Shown piece by piece: positions 1 through 5,227 of a stretch of 12,980 nt of DNA (positions are counted from its first letter, which is position 1; the number at the start of each line of letters is the position of its first letter). The notes under the pieces are model-generated. The model worked only from the letters and a program-made list of their open reading frames with translations, made no database searches and was not told the origin of the DNA. Made by a program: the position numbers and the translations under genes. The stretch is from Thalassotalea_E sp964620605 (GTDB lineage: Bacteria > Pseudomonadota > Gammaproteobacteria > Enterobacterales > Alteromonadaceae), in assembly GCA_964620605.1 (NCBI GenBank), contig CAZUHQ010000106.1, positions 1 through 12,980 of the forward strand, given 5' to 3'.

Positions 1-30
1 CCTGTCGCCCACTGCAAGCAAGGGGGGAGT

Positions 31-135
31 ATGCCGCAAACTTACGACTTCCGCGAGATGTTCAATTTGAGCTTAGACTTGATGTGCGTTGCTAGCGTGG
101 ACGGCTATTTTAAAGAAGTTAACCCCGCTTTATCT
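31..135 (+). pseudogene. Broken start of a PAS-domain signalling protein
   Basis: From the ATG at 31 the plus-strand frame reads a typical PAS-domain opening: FREMFNLSLDLMCVA, then DGYFKEVNPA (codons about 100-129). PAS domains are sensor modules of histidine kinases, diguanylate cyclases and similar proteins, and this motif marks their first strands. A purine-rich ribosome-binding site (AGGGGGGAG) precedes the ATG, which supports a real start, but the frame is also open to position 1, so it could be internal. After about 130 the frame stops looking like PAS and runs antisense through the FlaG-like and flagellin genes until a stop at 361-363. By hand count the first 60 bases are about 60% G+C, higher than the flagellar genes. 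I read this as a gene cut at a junction near 125-135. The downstream product type cannot be known from this fragment. Confidence 0.6.
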
Positions 136-257
136 ACAGCTTCGTTAGTTTCTGTTTCTTTTAGTTCTTTTGCAAAATTGGCGCCAACACTGCCAGATAA
201 TGGTTCAGCATTAGTTTTGGCAAAAGTACTATTTTCACGTACTTGTTCTATCGCCAT
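105..257 (-). pseudogene. flaG: Truncated FlaG-like flagellar protein (about 40 native residues)
   Basis: A 50-codon minus-strand frame starts at ATG 257, right behind a strong ribosome-binding site (TGAGGAGG, 262-269), and ends at TAG 107-105. It begins MAIEQVRENSTFAKTNAEPL and is rich in charged and polar residues, like the poorly conserved N-terminus of FlaG, a protein of about 110-140 residues usually encoded just downstream of flagellin and affecting filament length. The position is exactly where polar-flagellum clusters carry flaG. The conserved C-terminal half is absent. The last eight or nine residues (KAGLTSLK and stop) are the antisense of the PAS motif on the plus strand, so they are probably not native. 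I infer a gene truncated by the junction at about 125-135. The alternative is an unrelated intact 50-residue protein, which I think less likely. Confidence 0.5.
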
Positions 258-268
258 ACCGCCTCCTC

Positions 269-315
269 AAAAAACAGCGCGTCATAGACTAATAATCATT
301 TTAGCCTATAGACGC
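269..315 (-). terminator. Intrinsic terminator/attenuator between Fla-A and the FlaG-like gene
   Basis: On the minus strand GCGTCTATAG (315-306) pairs with CTATGACGC (287-279) with one bulged T. The stem continues inward through a G-T pair and CTAA/TTAG to a loop of about 8 nt. Four bases later comes a run of six T (274-269). It lies just after the Fla-A stop. The T run touches the FlaG-like ribosome-binding site, so read-through would deliver ribosomes straight to that gene. Confidence 0.65.
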
Positions 316-322
316 AAAGTTA

Positions 323-1282
323 CTAACCTAGAAGACTCAAAGCAAGTTGAGGACGTTGGTTAGCTTGACTTAAGATACTAGAACTTGCTTGTTGTAGGAT
401 CTGGTTACGAGTCAATGCTGCCGTCTCTGCCGCAAAGTCTGCATCTTTGATACGCGATTTCGCCGCTGACAAGTTTTCCGAAATATTCGCCTGGTTACGA
501 ATGGTTGATTGGAAACGATTTTGCACCGCACCTAATTCAGCCCTTTTTTTGTCAACTACCGCAATTAGTGAATCCATACCGGCCATAACAACTTGTGCAC
601 TTGACTGGCTAGAAACAGTGATTGCCGTTGCAATAAAAGTATTAGCAAACGTTTCGCTAATGGCTGCATTATCAATTTCAGACACACCTGCCGCTAATGT
701 CGATAGCTGATCGCCAGTAACTCCACTTGCAACACCCGCAATACCAGATAGTGTAAAGCCGTTATTAGCTGACATGGCATTTACCGTACCGCCAACATCT
801 TTCATACTAAAACCGATAGTTTGAACAGCGTCAGCCCCTACCTGGAAAGAAGCTTCATAACTACCATCCAGTAAGTTTTGACCACCAAAGGTAGTATCTT
901 CTGCGACACGGTTAACTTCAGACATTAATGAACGGATTTCTTCCTGTAGTGCCAAACGGTCATCATCGGTATTGGAGCCGTTTGCTGCTTGTTGCGCCAA
1001 AGTTCTGACACGTTGGAACATTGACGTCATTTCGTCCATCGCACCTTCAGCAGTCTGTGCTAACGAAATACCATCATTGGCGTTACGGTTGCCCTGGGTA
1101 AGGCCAGCAATTTGGCTACCAAGACGATTAGATATCTGCATACCAGCGGCATCGTCTGATGCACTATTGATACGCAAACCAGAAGATAATCTTTTAAATG
1201 AGTTATCTAACGCATTGCCAGACATGTTTAACTGGCGCTGAGCATTTAGTGAGCTCACATTAGTATTTACATATAAAGCCAT
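323..1282 (-). CDS. Flagellin Fla-A (filament subunit)
   Basis: A 319-residue flagellin, the secreted subunit that polymerises into the filament. The N-terminal D0/D1 helices are clear: MALYVNTNVSSLNAQRQL, then SGLRINSASDDAAG near residues 34-47 and MFQRVRTLAQQAANGS near 88-103. The C-terminal D1/D0 region carries NRFQSTIRNQANISENLSAA, SRIKDADFAAETAALT and the terminal ALSLLG. The central part (about residues 140-230) is short, so there is little exposed D2/D3. The start is ATG with a strong GGAGG (1287-1291) four bases upstream, and a sigma-28 promoter lies about 90 bp upstream. It is closest to Fla-C, sharing long identical stretches in the centre and C-terminus. It differs at GMQISNRLGSQIAG, where the other three have GLQISDRLQSQI, and at the C-terminal SSSILSQ. 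It is the last flagellin of the array, followed by a terminator and the FlaG-like gene. Confidence 0.97.
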   Translation of the reverse strand: MALYVNTNVSSLNAQRQLNMSGNALDNSFKRLSSGLRINSASDDAAGMQISNRLGSQIAGLTQGNRNANDGISLAQTAEGAMDEMTSMFQRVRTLAQQAANGSNTDDDRLALQEEIRSLMSEVNRVAEDTTFGGQNLLDGSYEASFQVGADAVQTIGFSMKDVGGTVNAMSANNGFTLSGIAGVASGVTGDQLSTLAAGVSEIDNAAISETFANTFIATAITVSSQSSAQVVMAGMDSLIAVVDKKRAELGAVQNRFQSTIRNQANISENLSAAKSRIKDADFAAETAALTRNQILQQASSSILSQANQRPQLALSLLG

Positions 1283-1369
1283 ACAGCCTCCACTTATTTT
1301 TTAATCGAACTCCACTTTAATTACCCCTAACTAAATGAAATTCGTGCGAGAGTTATTCTCTATCCTTAT

Positions 1370-1396
1370 ATATCGGCGGAAAAAATATTTACTTAA
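1370..1396 (-). promoter_or_regulatory. Sigma-28 (FliA) promoter of Fla-A
   Basis: On the minus strand TTAAGTAA (1396-1389), an 11-nt spacer, then GCCGATAT (1377-1370). The known FliA consensus is TAAAGTTT-N11-GCCGATAA, so the -10 matches at seven of eight positions and the spacing is exact. The expected start is near 1363, giving an untranslated leader of about 80 nt. Confidence 0.85.
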
Positions 1397-1465
1397 GCTT
1401 TTTTTAAAAAAAATTAAATAAAACTTACTCATTGTTTTTATTAGCTTTATTTAAAATTATAAACA

Positions 1466-1510
1466 TGAAAAATAAAAGAAAGGTAAAAGGGAAGGCAAGC
1501 CTTCCCTTTT
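1466..1510 (-). terminator. Hairpin terminator downstream of Fla-B
   Basis: A perfect 12-bp inverted repeat, AAAAGGGAAGGC (1485-1496) with GCCTTCCCTTTT (1499-1510), closed over only two bases. On the minus strand it is followed by TTTT and a T-rich tract to about 1466. On the plus strand it is followed by TTTTATTTT, so it could work in both directions. It separates the Fla-B transcription unit, about 340 nt after its stop, from the Fla-A promoter. Confidence 0.75.
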
Positions 1511-1577
1511 ATTTTGAGTCGAGAGTATGACTCCTTTATAATAAACCCAATTAAACCAATCACCACTTCCATATAGT

Positions 1578-1593
1578 TGGCACAATTTGTGCT
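1578..1593 (+). promoter_or_regulatory. Sigma-54-like promoter on the plus strand, overlapping a palindrome
   Basis: TGGCACAATTTGTGCT has the invariant GG and GC at the spacing of sigma-54 promoters (consensus TGGCACG-N4-TTGCW); the -24 box is perfect and the -12 box is GTGC rather than TTGC. It points away from Fla-A into the Fla-B/Fla-A gap, with a predicted start near 1604. Caution: the same bases contain the palindrome GCACAA-T-TTGTGC (1580-1592), so this could be a protein-binding operator, and part of the promoter match may come from that symmetry. Confidence 0.4.
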
Positions 1594-1603
1594 TATTATA
1601 GTT

Positions 1604-1736
1604 TGCGCGAATGTGAGAGAAGTTCGCGATTAATGATGACTTTGTTTTACAGCCTCCACGCTAAACAACAAAACACCATTAATTTTTCGCGCCCTTATCG
1701 AATTACCCCATACGATAAGGGCGTTCTTCACTTATT
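1604..1736 (+). ncRNA. Candidate small RNA with a seed against the Fla-A ribosome-binding site
   Basis: A predicted transcript of about 130 nt from the sigma-54-like element. It would have a 5' hairpin, CGCGAA (1606-1611) with TTCGCG (1623-1628). A mostly single-stranded middle follows, containing TACAGCCTCCAC (1648-1659) and an A/C-rich stretch. Next comes AATTTTT (1681-1687), which resembles an Hfq-binding tract. A strong 11-bp hairpin ends it, CGCCCTTATCG (1690-1700) with CGATAAGGGCG (1713-1723), followed by only moderately T-rich TTCTTCACTTATT. The middle segment is perfectly complementary over 12 nt to the Fla-A mRNA from its Shine-Dalgarno to the A of the start codon. No known sRNA family is recognised. 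The weak points are the imperfect terminator tail, the imperfect -12 box and the lack of any homologue check. A frame from TTG 1603 to 1923 exists but does not look like a protein. Confidence 0.35.
1648..1659 (+). repeat. 12-nt copy of the Fla-A translation-start region
   Basis: TACAGCCTCCAC occurs here and at 1282-1293, where it is the complement of the Fla-A ribosome-binding site, spacer and first base of the start codon. The other three flagellin leaders do not contain it. The FlaG-like leader is close: GGAGGCGGTA against GGAGGCTGTA, one mismatch in ten. It is either an antisense seed (plus-strand reading) or a remnant of a duplicated flagellin leader (minus-strand reading); no ATG or flagellin codons follow on the minus strand. 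Confidence 0.5.
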
Positions 1737-1821
1737 ACCACGTTTTACTCTCTCAGTAATAAATTACTTAAAACATGTAACGATAATAAGTGCTTTACCT
1801 ATCACCGGCAAAATTTTGCCG
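1729..1821. other. Structured 3' region of Fla-B
   Basis: Several inverted repeats fill the space after the Fla-B stop. There is a perfect 16-bp palindrome CGGCAAAATTTTGCCG (1806-1821), a 9-bp arm pair CACTTATTA (1729-1737) with TAATAAGTG (1784-1792), and inside it AGTAA (1755-1759) with TTACT (1764-1768). None is followed by a T run on the minus strand, so none is a standard terminator. They may stabilise the Fla-B mRNA 3' end. No gene is seen here. Confidence 0.45.
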
Positions 1822-1846
1822 CACCACAATAGTATTTATTTAACTG

Positions 1847-2812
1847 CTAACTTAACAGACTCAACGCCGTTTGTGAACGCTGGTTTGCCTGTGTCAAAAT
1901 TGTCTGACTTGCTTGTTGAATAATCTGGTTTCGAGTTAATTCCGCCGTTTCTGACGCAAAATCGGTGTCCTTTATTCTCGACTTTGCCGCCGATAGGTTT
2001 TCCGAAATATTCAATTGATTACGAACCACCGACTCAAATCTGTTCTGCAATGCCCCCAGTTCAGCCCGTTTTTTATCTACCACTGCTATCAACGAGTCCA
2101 TGCCCGCTAGCACTACTTGTGCATTGGAATTACTTGATACCGAAATTGCTGTCGCCATAAACGAGTTAACAAAAGTTTCTGTGATTGCCTGATCGTCAAT
2201 TTCTGACACCCCAGCAACCAGAGTAGATAACAATTTTCCAGATACCGCACTCGCAATTCCTGCAATACCCGACAGTGTAAAACCACCATTTGTCGTCAAA
2301 CTGTTTTCTGCCGCATTACCACCGACAGATTTCATATTGAAAGTAATATACTGATTAGCGTCTGCTCCTACTTGTATAACCGATCGATAACTGCCATCAA
2401 GGACATTTTCACCACCAAAGGTAGTATCTTCAGCAATACGGTTTACTTCTTCCATCAAAGCTCTAATTTCTTCCTGAAGTGCAAGCCTGTCACCATCTGA
2501 ATTAGAACCATTTGCCGCCTGCTGCGCTAATGTTCTAACCCGTTGAAACATTTGGGTAACTTCTTCAATTGAGCCTTCTATTGTTTGCGCTAGTGAAATG
2601 CCATCATTGGCATTGCGATTTCCCTGATAGAAACCCAAAATTTGAGACTGTAATCGATCAGAGATTTGTAACCCTGCTGCATCATCTGATGCGCTATTTA
2701 TTCTCAAACCGGTCGATAAACGCTTAAACGAAGTATCTAACCTTAAACTTGAGTCGGTTAATTGGCGCTGCGCATTTATCGAGCTCACATTCGTATTAAC
2801 AAATAAAGCCAC
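1847..2812 (-). CDS. Flagellin Fla-B (divergent paralog, GTG start)
   Basis: An intact 321-residue flagellin with the usual D0/D1 segments: NTNVSSINAQRQL, SGLRINSASDDAAG-like LSTGLRINSASDDAAGLQIS, MFQRVRTLAQQAANGS, NRFESVVRNQLNISENLSAA and a terminal TALSLLS. I place the start at GTG 2812 because the protein then begins ALFVNTN, matching the paralogs. An AGAGGTGG ribosome-binding site (about 2818-2825) then sits five bases upstream, whereas the more upstream GTG at 2821 lies inside it. This is the most divergent member: the helix after the first motif reads SIEEVTQ where the others have AMDEMTS, there is LGFYQGN for LTQGN, and IQVGADANQYITFNMKSVGGN in the centre. No sigma-28 or sigma-54 element is visible in the 160 bp upstream, and no terminator separates it from Fla-C, so co-transcription with Fla-C is likely. 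It is probably a minor filament subunit. Confidence 0.95.
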   Translation of the reverse strand: MALFVNTNVSSINAQRQLTDSSLRLDTSFKRLSTGLRINSASDDAAGLQISDRLQSQILGFYQGNRNANDGISLAQTIEGSIEEVTQMFQRVRTLAQQAANGSNSDGDRLALQEEIRALMEEVNRIAEDTTFGGENVLDGSYRSVIQVGADANQYITFNMKSVGGNAAENSLTTNGGFTLSGIAGIASAVSGKLLSTLVAGVSEIDDQAITETFVNSFMATAISVSSNSNAQVVLAGMDSLIAVVDKKRAELGALQNRFESVVRNQLNISENLSAAKSRIKDTDFASETAELTRNQIIQQASQTILTQANQRSQTALSLLS

Positions 2813-2971
2813 TGCAACCACCTCTTACATATTGACATTAATACATCAAATGTTTGCCAGAGTTCAGCTAAGTGAGCACTACCATCATGCTAAACCAGCT
2901 TTGTTGACTACTATCGTTGTATGCTCTCTACTATCAACTTGTAGTCCTTGAGAGCTCAATGCAACTCGCTA
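2813..2971. other. Fla-C/Fla-B intergenic region without recognisable promoter or terminator
   Basis: No FliA or sigma-54 motif and no hairpin with a T run is seen on the minus strand. The octamer CTACTATC occurs twice, at 2908-2915 and 2928-2935, exactly 20 bp apart (about two helical turns). The minus-strand RNA could fold through GACTAC/GTAGTC arms with an inner GTTG/CAAC pairing. The function is unknown. Confidence 0.4.
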
Positions 2972-3931
2972 CTAGCCTAGTAGACTTAGCGCTGCTTGAG
3001 GACGTTGGTTAGCTTGGCTCAAGATTGTTTGAGAAGCTTGTTGCAATATTTGGTTACGAGTTAACGACGCCGTTTCTGCGGCAAAGTCTGCATCTTTAAT
3101 ACGAGATTTCGCAGCACTTAAGTTTTCAGAAATATTCGCCTGGTTACGAATAGTAGATTGGAAACGGTTTTGTACTGCACCTAGTTCCGCACGTTTTTTA
3201 TCAACTACCGCAATTAATGAGTCCATACCCGCCATAATAACCTGGGCATTTGTCTGGCTGGAAACTGACACTGCAGTGGCAATAAAAGTATTGGCAAACG
3301 TTTCTGTGATGGCTGCATCGTCAATTTCCGACACGCCAGCAGCTAGCACTGATAACTGTTCACCGGTAACGCCACTAGCAACTCCAGCAATACCTGATAG
3401 TGTAAAACCGTTATTAGCAGACATAGCATTTACCGTGCCGCCCACATCTTTCATACTAAAACCAATAGTTTGAACGGCATCTGCCCCCACTTGGAAGAAT
3501 GCTTCATAACTACCATCTAACAAGTTTTGACCACCAAAGGTAGTATCTTCTGCAACACGGTTAATTTCTGACATTAGTGAGCGAATTTCTTCCTGAAGTG
3601 CCAAACGATCTTCATCAGTATTTGAACCATTCGCTGCTTGTTGCGCCAAGGTTCTGACACGTTGGAACATTGAGGTCATTTCGTCCATTGCACCTTCAGC
3701 TGTTTGTGCTAACGAAATACCATCATTGGCATTACGGTTACCTTGGGTAAGACCCATAATTTGTGATTGCAATCGGTCTGAAATTTGTAAGCCTGCCGCA
3801 TCATCAGCTGCACTGTTAATACGAAGACCTGAAGATAGACGTTTAAAAGAAGTGTCTAGCGCACCGCCAGAGTTAGTTAATTGACGTTGGGCATTTAACG
3901 AACTTACGTTAGTGTTTACATATAAAGCCAT
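2972..3931 (-). CDS. Flagellin Fla-C (filament subunit)
   Basis: A 319-residue flagellin starting MALYVNTNVSSLNAQRQL, with SGLRINSAADDAAGLQISDR, MFQRVRTLAQQAANGS, NRFQSTIRNQANISENLSAA and the terminal RPQAALSLLG. It is almost the twin of Fla-A; the central stretch from about DGSYEA to SGIAGVASGVTG is nearly identical. That points to recent duplication or gene conversion. The start is ATG with a weak AAAGAGAG ribosome-binding site seven bases upstream (3939-3946). It is driven by the sigma-28 promoter at 4031-4057 with a leader of about 90 nt, whose first bases can fold into a hairpin (TTGTCCGAAG 4025-4016 with CTTCGAACAA 4007-3998, one mismatch). No terminator follows, so the transcript probably continues into Fla-B. 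Confidence 0.97.
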   Translation of the reverse strand: MALYVNTNVSSLNAQRQLTNSGGALDTSFKRLSSGLRINSAADDAAGLQISDRLQSQIMGLTQGNRNANDGISLAQTAEGAMDEMTSMFQRVRTLAQQAANGSNTDEDRLALQEEIRSLMSEINRVAEDTTFGGQNLLDGSYEAFFQVGADAVQTIGFSMKDVGGTVNAMSANNGFTLSGIAGVASGVTGEQLSVLAAGVSEIDDAAITETFANTFIATAVSVSSQTNAQVIMAGMDSLIAVVDKKRAELGAVQNRFQSTIRNQANISENLSAAKSRIKDADFAAETASLTRNQILQQASQTILSQANQRPQAALSLLG

Positions 3932-4030
3932 AATAATACTCTCTTTACTCGGTTTAACATTGTTAGTTAAGGCGCTAACGCTCTTACCCGCTAGACCTTG
4001 TTCGAAGCTCTCACCCTTCGGACAAACACT

Positions 4031-4057
4031 ATATCGGCGCTAGTTTTTTTTCCTTTA
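4031..4057 (-). promoter_or_regulatory. Sigma-28 (FliA) promoter of Fla-C
   Basis: On the minus strand TAAAGGAA (4057-4050), exactly 11 nt, then GCCGATAT (4038-4031), an excellent match to the FliA consensus. The predicted start is near 4024. It is the best sigma-28 site in the window and lies just past the Fla-D terminator. Confidence 0.9.
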
Positions 4058-4101
4058 GTATTATTTGGCTATTTTTTTATTTAACTTTCCAAGCGGCTAA
4101 T

Positions 4102-4142
4102 TATTAAAAAGAAAAAGCCCTGAAAGTAAACTTTCAGGGCTT
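4102..4142 (-). terminator. Intrinsic terminator of Fla-D
   Basis: On the minus strand AAGCCCTGAAAG (4142-4131) pairs perfectly with CTTTCAGGGCTT (4126-4115) over a four-base loop and is followed by TTTTTCTTTTT-type bases to 4102. It starts 45 nt after the Fla-D stop and isolates Fla-D from the sigma-28 flagellins. Confidence 0.92.
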
Positions 4143-4186
4143 AAATCTGTCGCTAATTGTTAATACTTTATTTTACTAAGTTTCCA

Positions 4187-5155
4187 TTAACCTTGCAGTA
4201 AGTTTAATGCCGCTTGCGGACGTTGATTAGCTTGACCAAGAATTGTTTGCGAGGCTTGCTGTAGAATTTGGTTACGTGTCAATGCCGCTGTTTCCGCCGC
4301 AAAGTCAGCGTCTTTAATACGTGATTTCGCTGCTGACAGGTTTTCAGAGATGTTTGCCTGGTTACGAATCGTTGATTGGAAACGGTTTTGTACCGCACCC
4401 AGCTCAGCTCGTTTTTTATCTACTACAGCAATTAACGCATCAACACCGGCAAGTACTATTTGCGAGTTAACCTGAGACGACACACTAATACCTGTTGCTA
4501 TAAACGCTTGCGCAAAAGTATCGGTTGCTAACGCTGCACCACCAATATCTGATGCACCTTCAGCCAAGCTTGATAATGGGTTACCTGATACCATACTGGC
4601 AATACCGGCAATACCTGATAAAGTAAAACCACCATTAGTAGATAGCGTACCATTTACCGTACCGCCGACATCTTTCATACTAAAGCCTATGGTTTGAACA
4701 GCATCAGCCCCAATCTGAAAGCTGGCTTCATAGCTACCATCTAATAAGTTTTGACCACCAAAAGTAGTGTCAGATGCTACCCGGTTTATTTCTTCCGATA
4801 ATGCCCTGATTTCTTGCTGAAGCGCAAGACGGTCATCATCGGTGTTCGAACCATTCGCTGCCTGTTGCGCAAGCGTACGAACACGCTGAAACATGGAAGT
4901 CATTTCATCCATCGCACCTTCAGCAGTTTGCGCTAATGAAATACCGTCGTTGGCGTTTCGGTTACCTTGATTCAAGCCTAGGATTTGCGATTGCAGGCGA
5001 TCGGAAATTTGTAAACCCGCCGCATCATCAGCTGCACTATTAATACGTAAACCAGACGATAGACGTTTGAATGACGTATCTAGTGCTCCACCACTACTAT
5101 TTAATTGTCGCTGTGCATTCAATGCACTAATATTACTGTTTACATATAAAGGCAT
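4187..5155 (-). CDS. Flagellin Fla-D, likely the sigma-54-controlled major flagellin
   Basis: A 322-residue flagellin starting MPLYVNSNISALNAQRQL, with SGLRINSAADDAAGLQISDR, MFQRVRTLAQQAANGSNTDD, NRFQSTIRNQANISENLSAA and the terminal PQAALNLLQG. The centre differs from Fla-A and Fla-C (GTVNGTLSTNGGFTLSG, and GASDIGGAALATDTFAQAFI near residues 200-220). A GAGG ribosome-binding site (5162-5165) lies six bases before the ATG. It is first in the array, directly after flgL, and is the only flagellin with a sigma-54 promoter and the strongest own terminator. In Vibrio cholerae the sigma-54-dependent flagellin FlaA is the essential one and the sigma-28-dependent paralogs are accessory. By analogy Fla-D is the best candidate for the core filament subunit; that assignment is inference. 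Confidence 0.97.
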   Translation of the reverse strand: MPLYVNSNISALNAQRQLNSSGGALDTSFKRLSSGLRINSAADDAAGLQISDRLQSQILGLNQGNRNANDGISLAQTAEGAMDEMTSMFQRVRTLAQQAANGSNTDDDRLALQQEIRALSEEINRVASDTTFGGQNLLDGSYEASFQIGADAVQTIGFSMKDVGGTVNGTLSTNGGFTLSGIAGIASMVSGNPLSSLAEGASDIGGAALATDTFAQAFIATGISVSSQVNSQIVLAGVDALIAVVDKKRAELGAVQNRFQSTIRNQANISENLSAAKSRIKDADFAAETAALTRNQILQQASQTILGQANQRPQAALNLLQG

Positions 5156-5205
5156 AACTGACCTCGCATTGTTTATATTTTGACACTTTGCTGTTACTAA
5201 ACCCC

Positions 5206-5221
5206 TGCAAAGTAAGTGCCA
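5206..5221 (-). promoter_or_regulatory. Sigma-54 promoter of Fla-D
   Basis: On the minus strand TGGCACTTACTTTGCA (5221-5206) matches TGGCACG-N4-TTGCW at every position except the seventh, with GG and GC at the invariant spacing. It begins seven bases after the flgL stop codon, and the predicted start is near 5194, about 39 nt before the Fla-D ATG. No sigma-28 element is present in this 72-bp gap. Confidence 0.88.
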
Positions 5222-5227
5222 ACATTA

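Noticed and set aside
1448..1575. Minus-strand frame of about 41 residues beginning MEVVIGLIGF
   Set aside because: It has no ribosome-binding site before the ATG and runs through the terminator hairpin, so it is probably chance.
1603..1923. Plus-strand open frame of 106 codons in the Fla-B/Fla-A gap
   Set aside because: It starts at TTG with no ribosome-binding site, its product resembles no family, and its end runs antisense into Fla-B codons. The underlying hairpins explain the region better.
1960..2010. GCCGATAG inside Fla-B, resembling a plus-strand sigma-28 -10 box
   Set aside because: No -35 box lies at the required distance; the bases encode the conserved AAKSRIKD region on the minus strand.
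2813..2821. Upstream GTG at 2821 as the Fla-B start
   Set aside because: It lies inside the ribosome-binding site and would add three residues absent from all paralogs; GTG 2812 restores the ALFVNTN start.
2843..2859. TGGCAAACATTTGATG upstream of Fla-B as a sigma-54 promoter
   Set aside because: The GG to -12 spacing is one base short and the invariant GC is missing.
323..5155. Four tandem flagellins as a possible phase-variation or invertible system
   Set aside because: All four point the same way, no recombinase gene or flanking recombination sites are visible, and the genes are intact with separate promoters for three. Paralog tandem arrays are normal in polar flagella.
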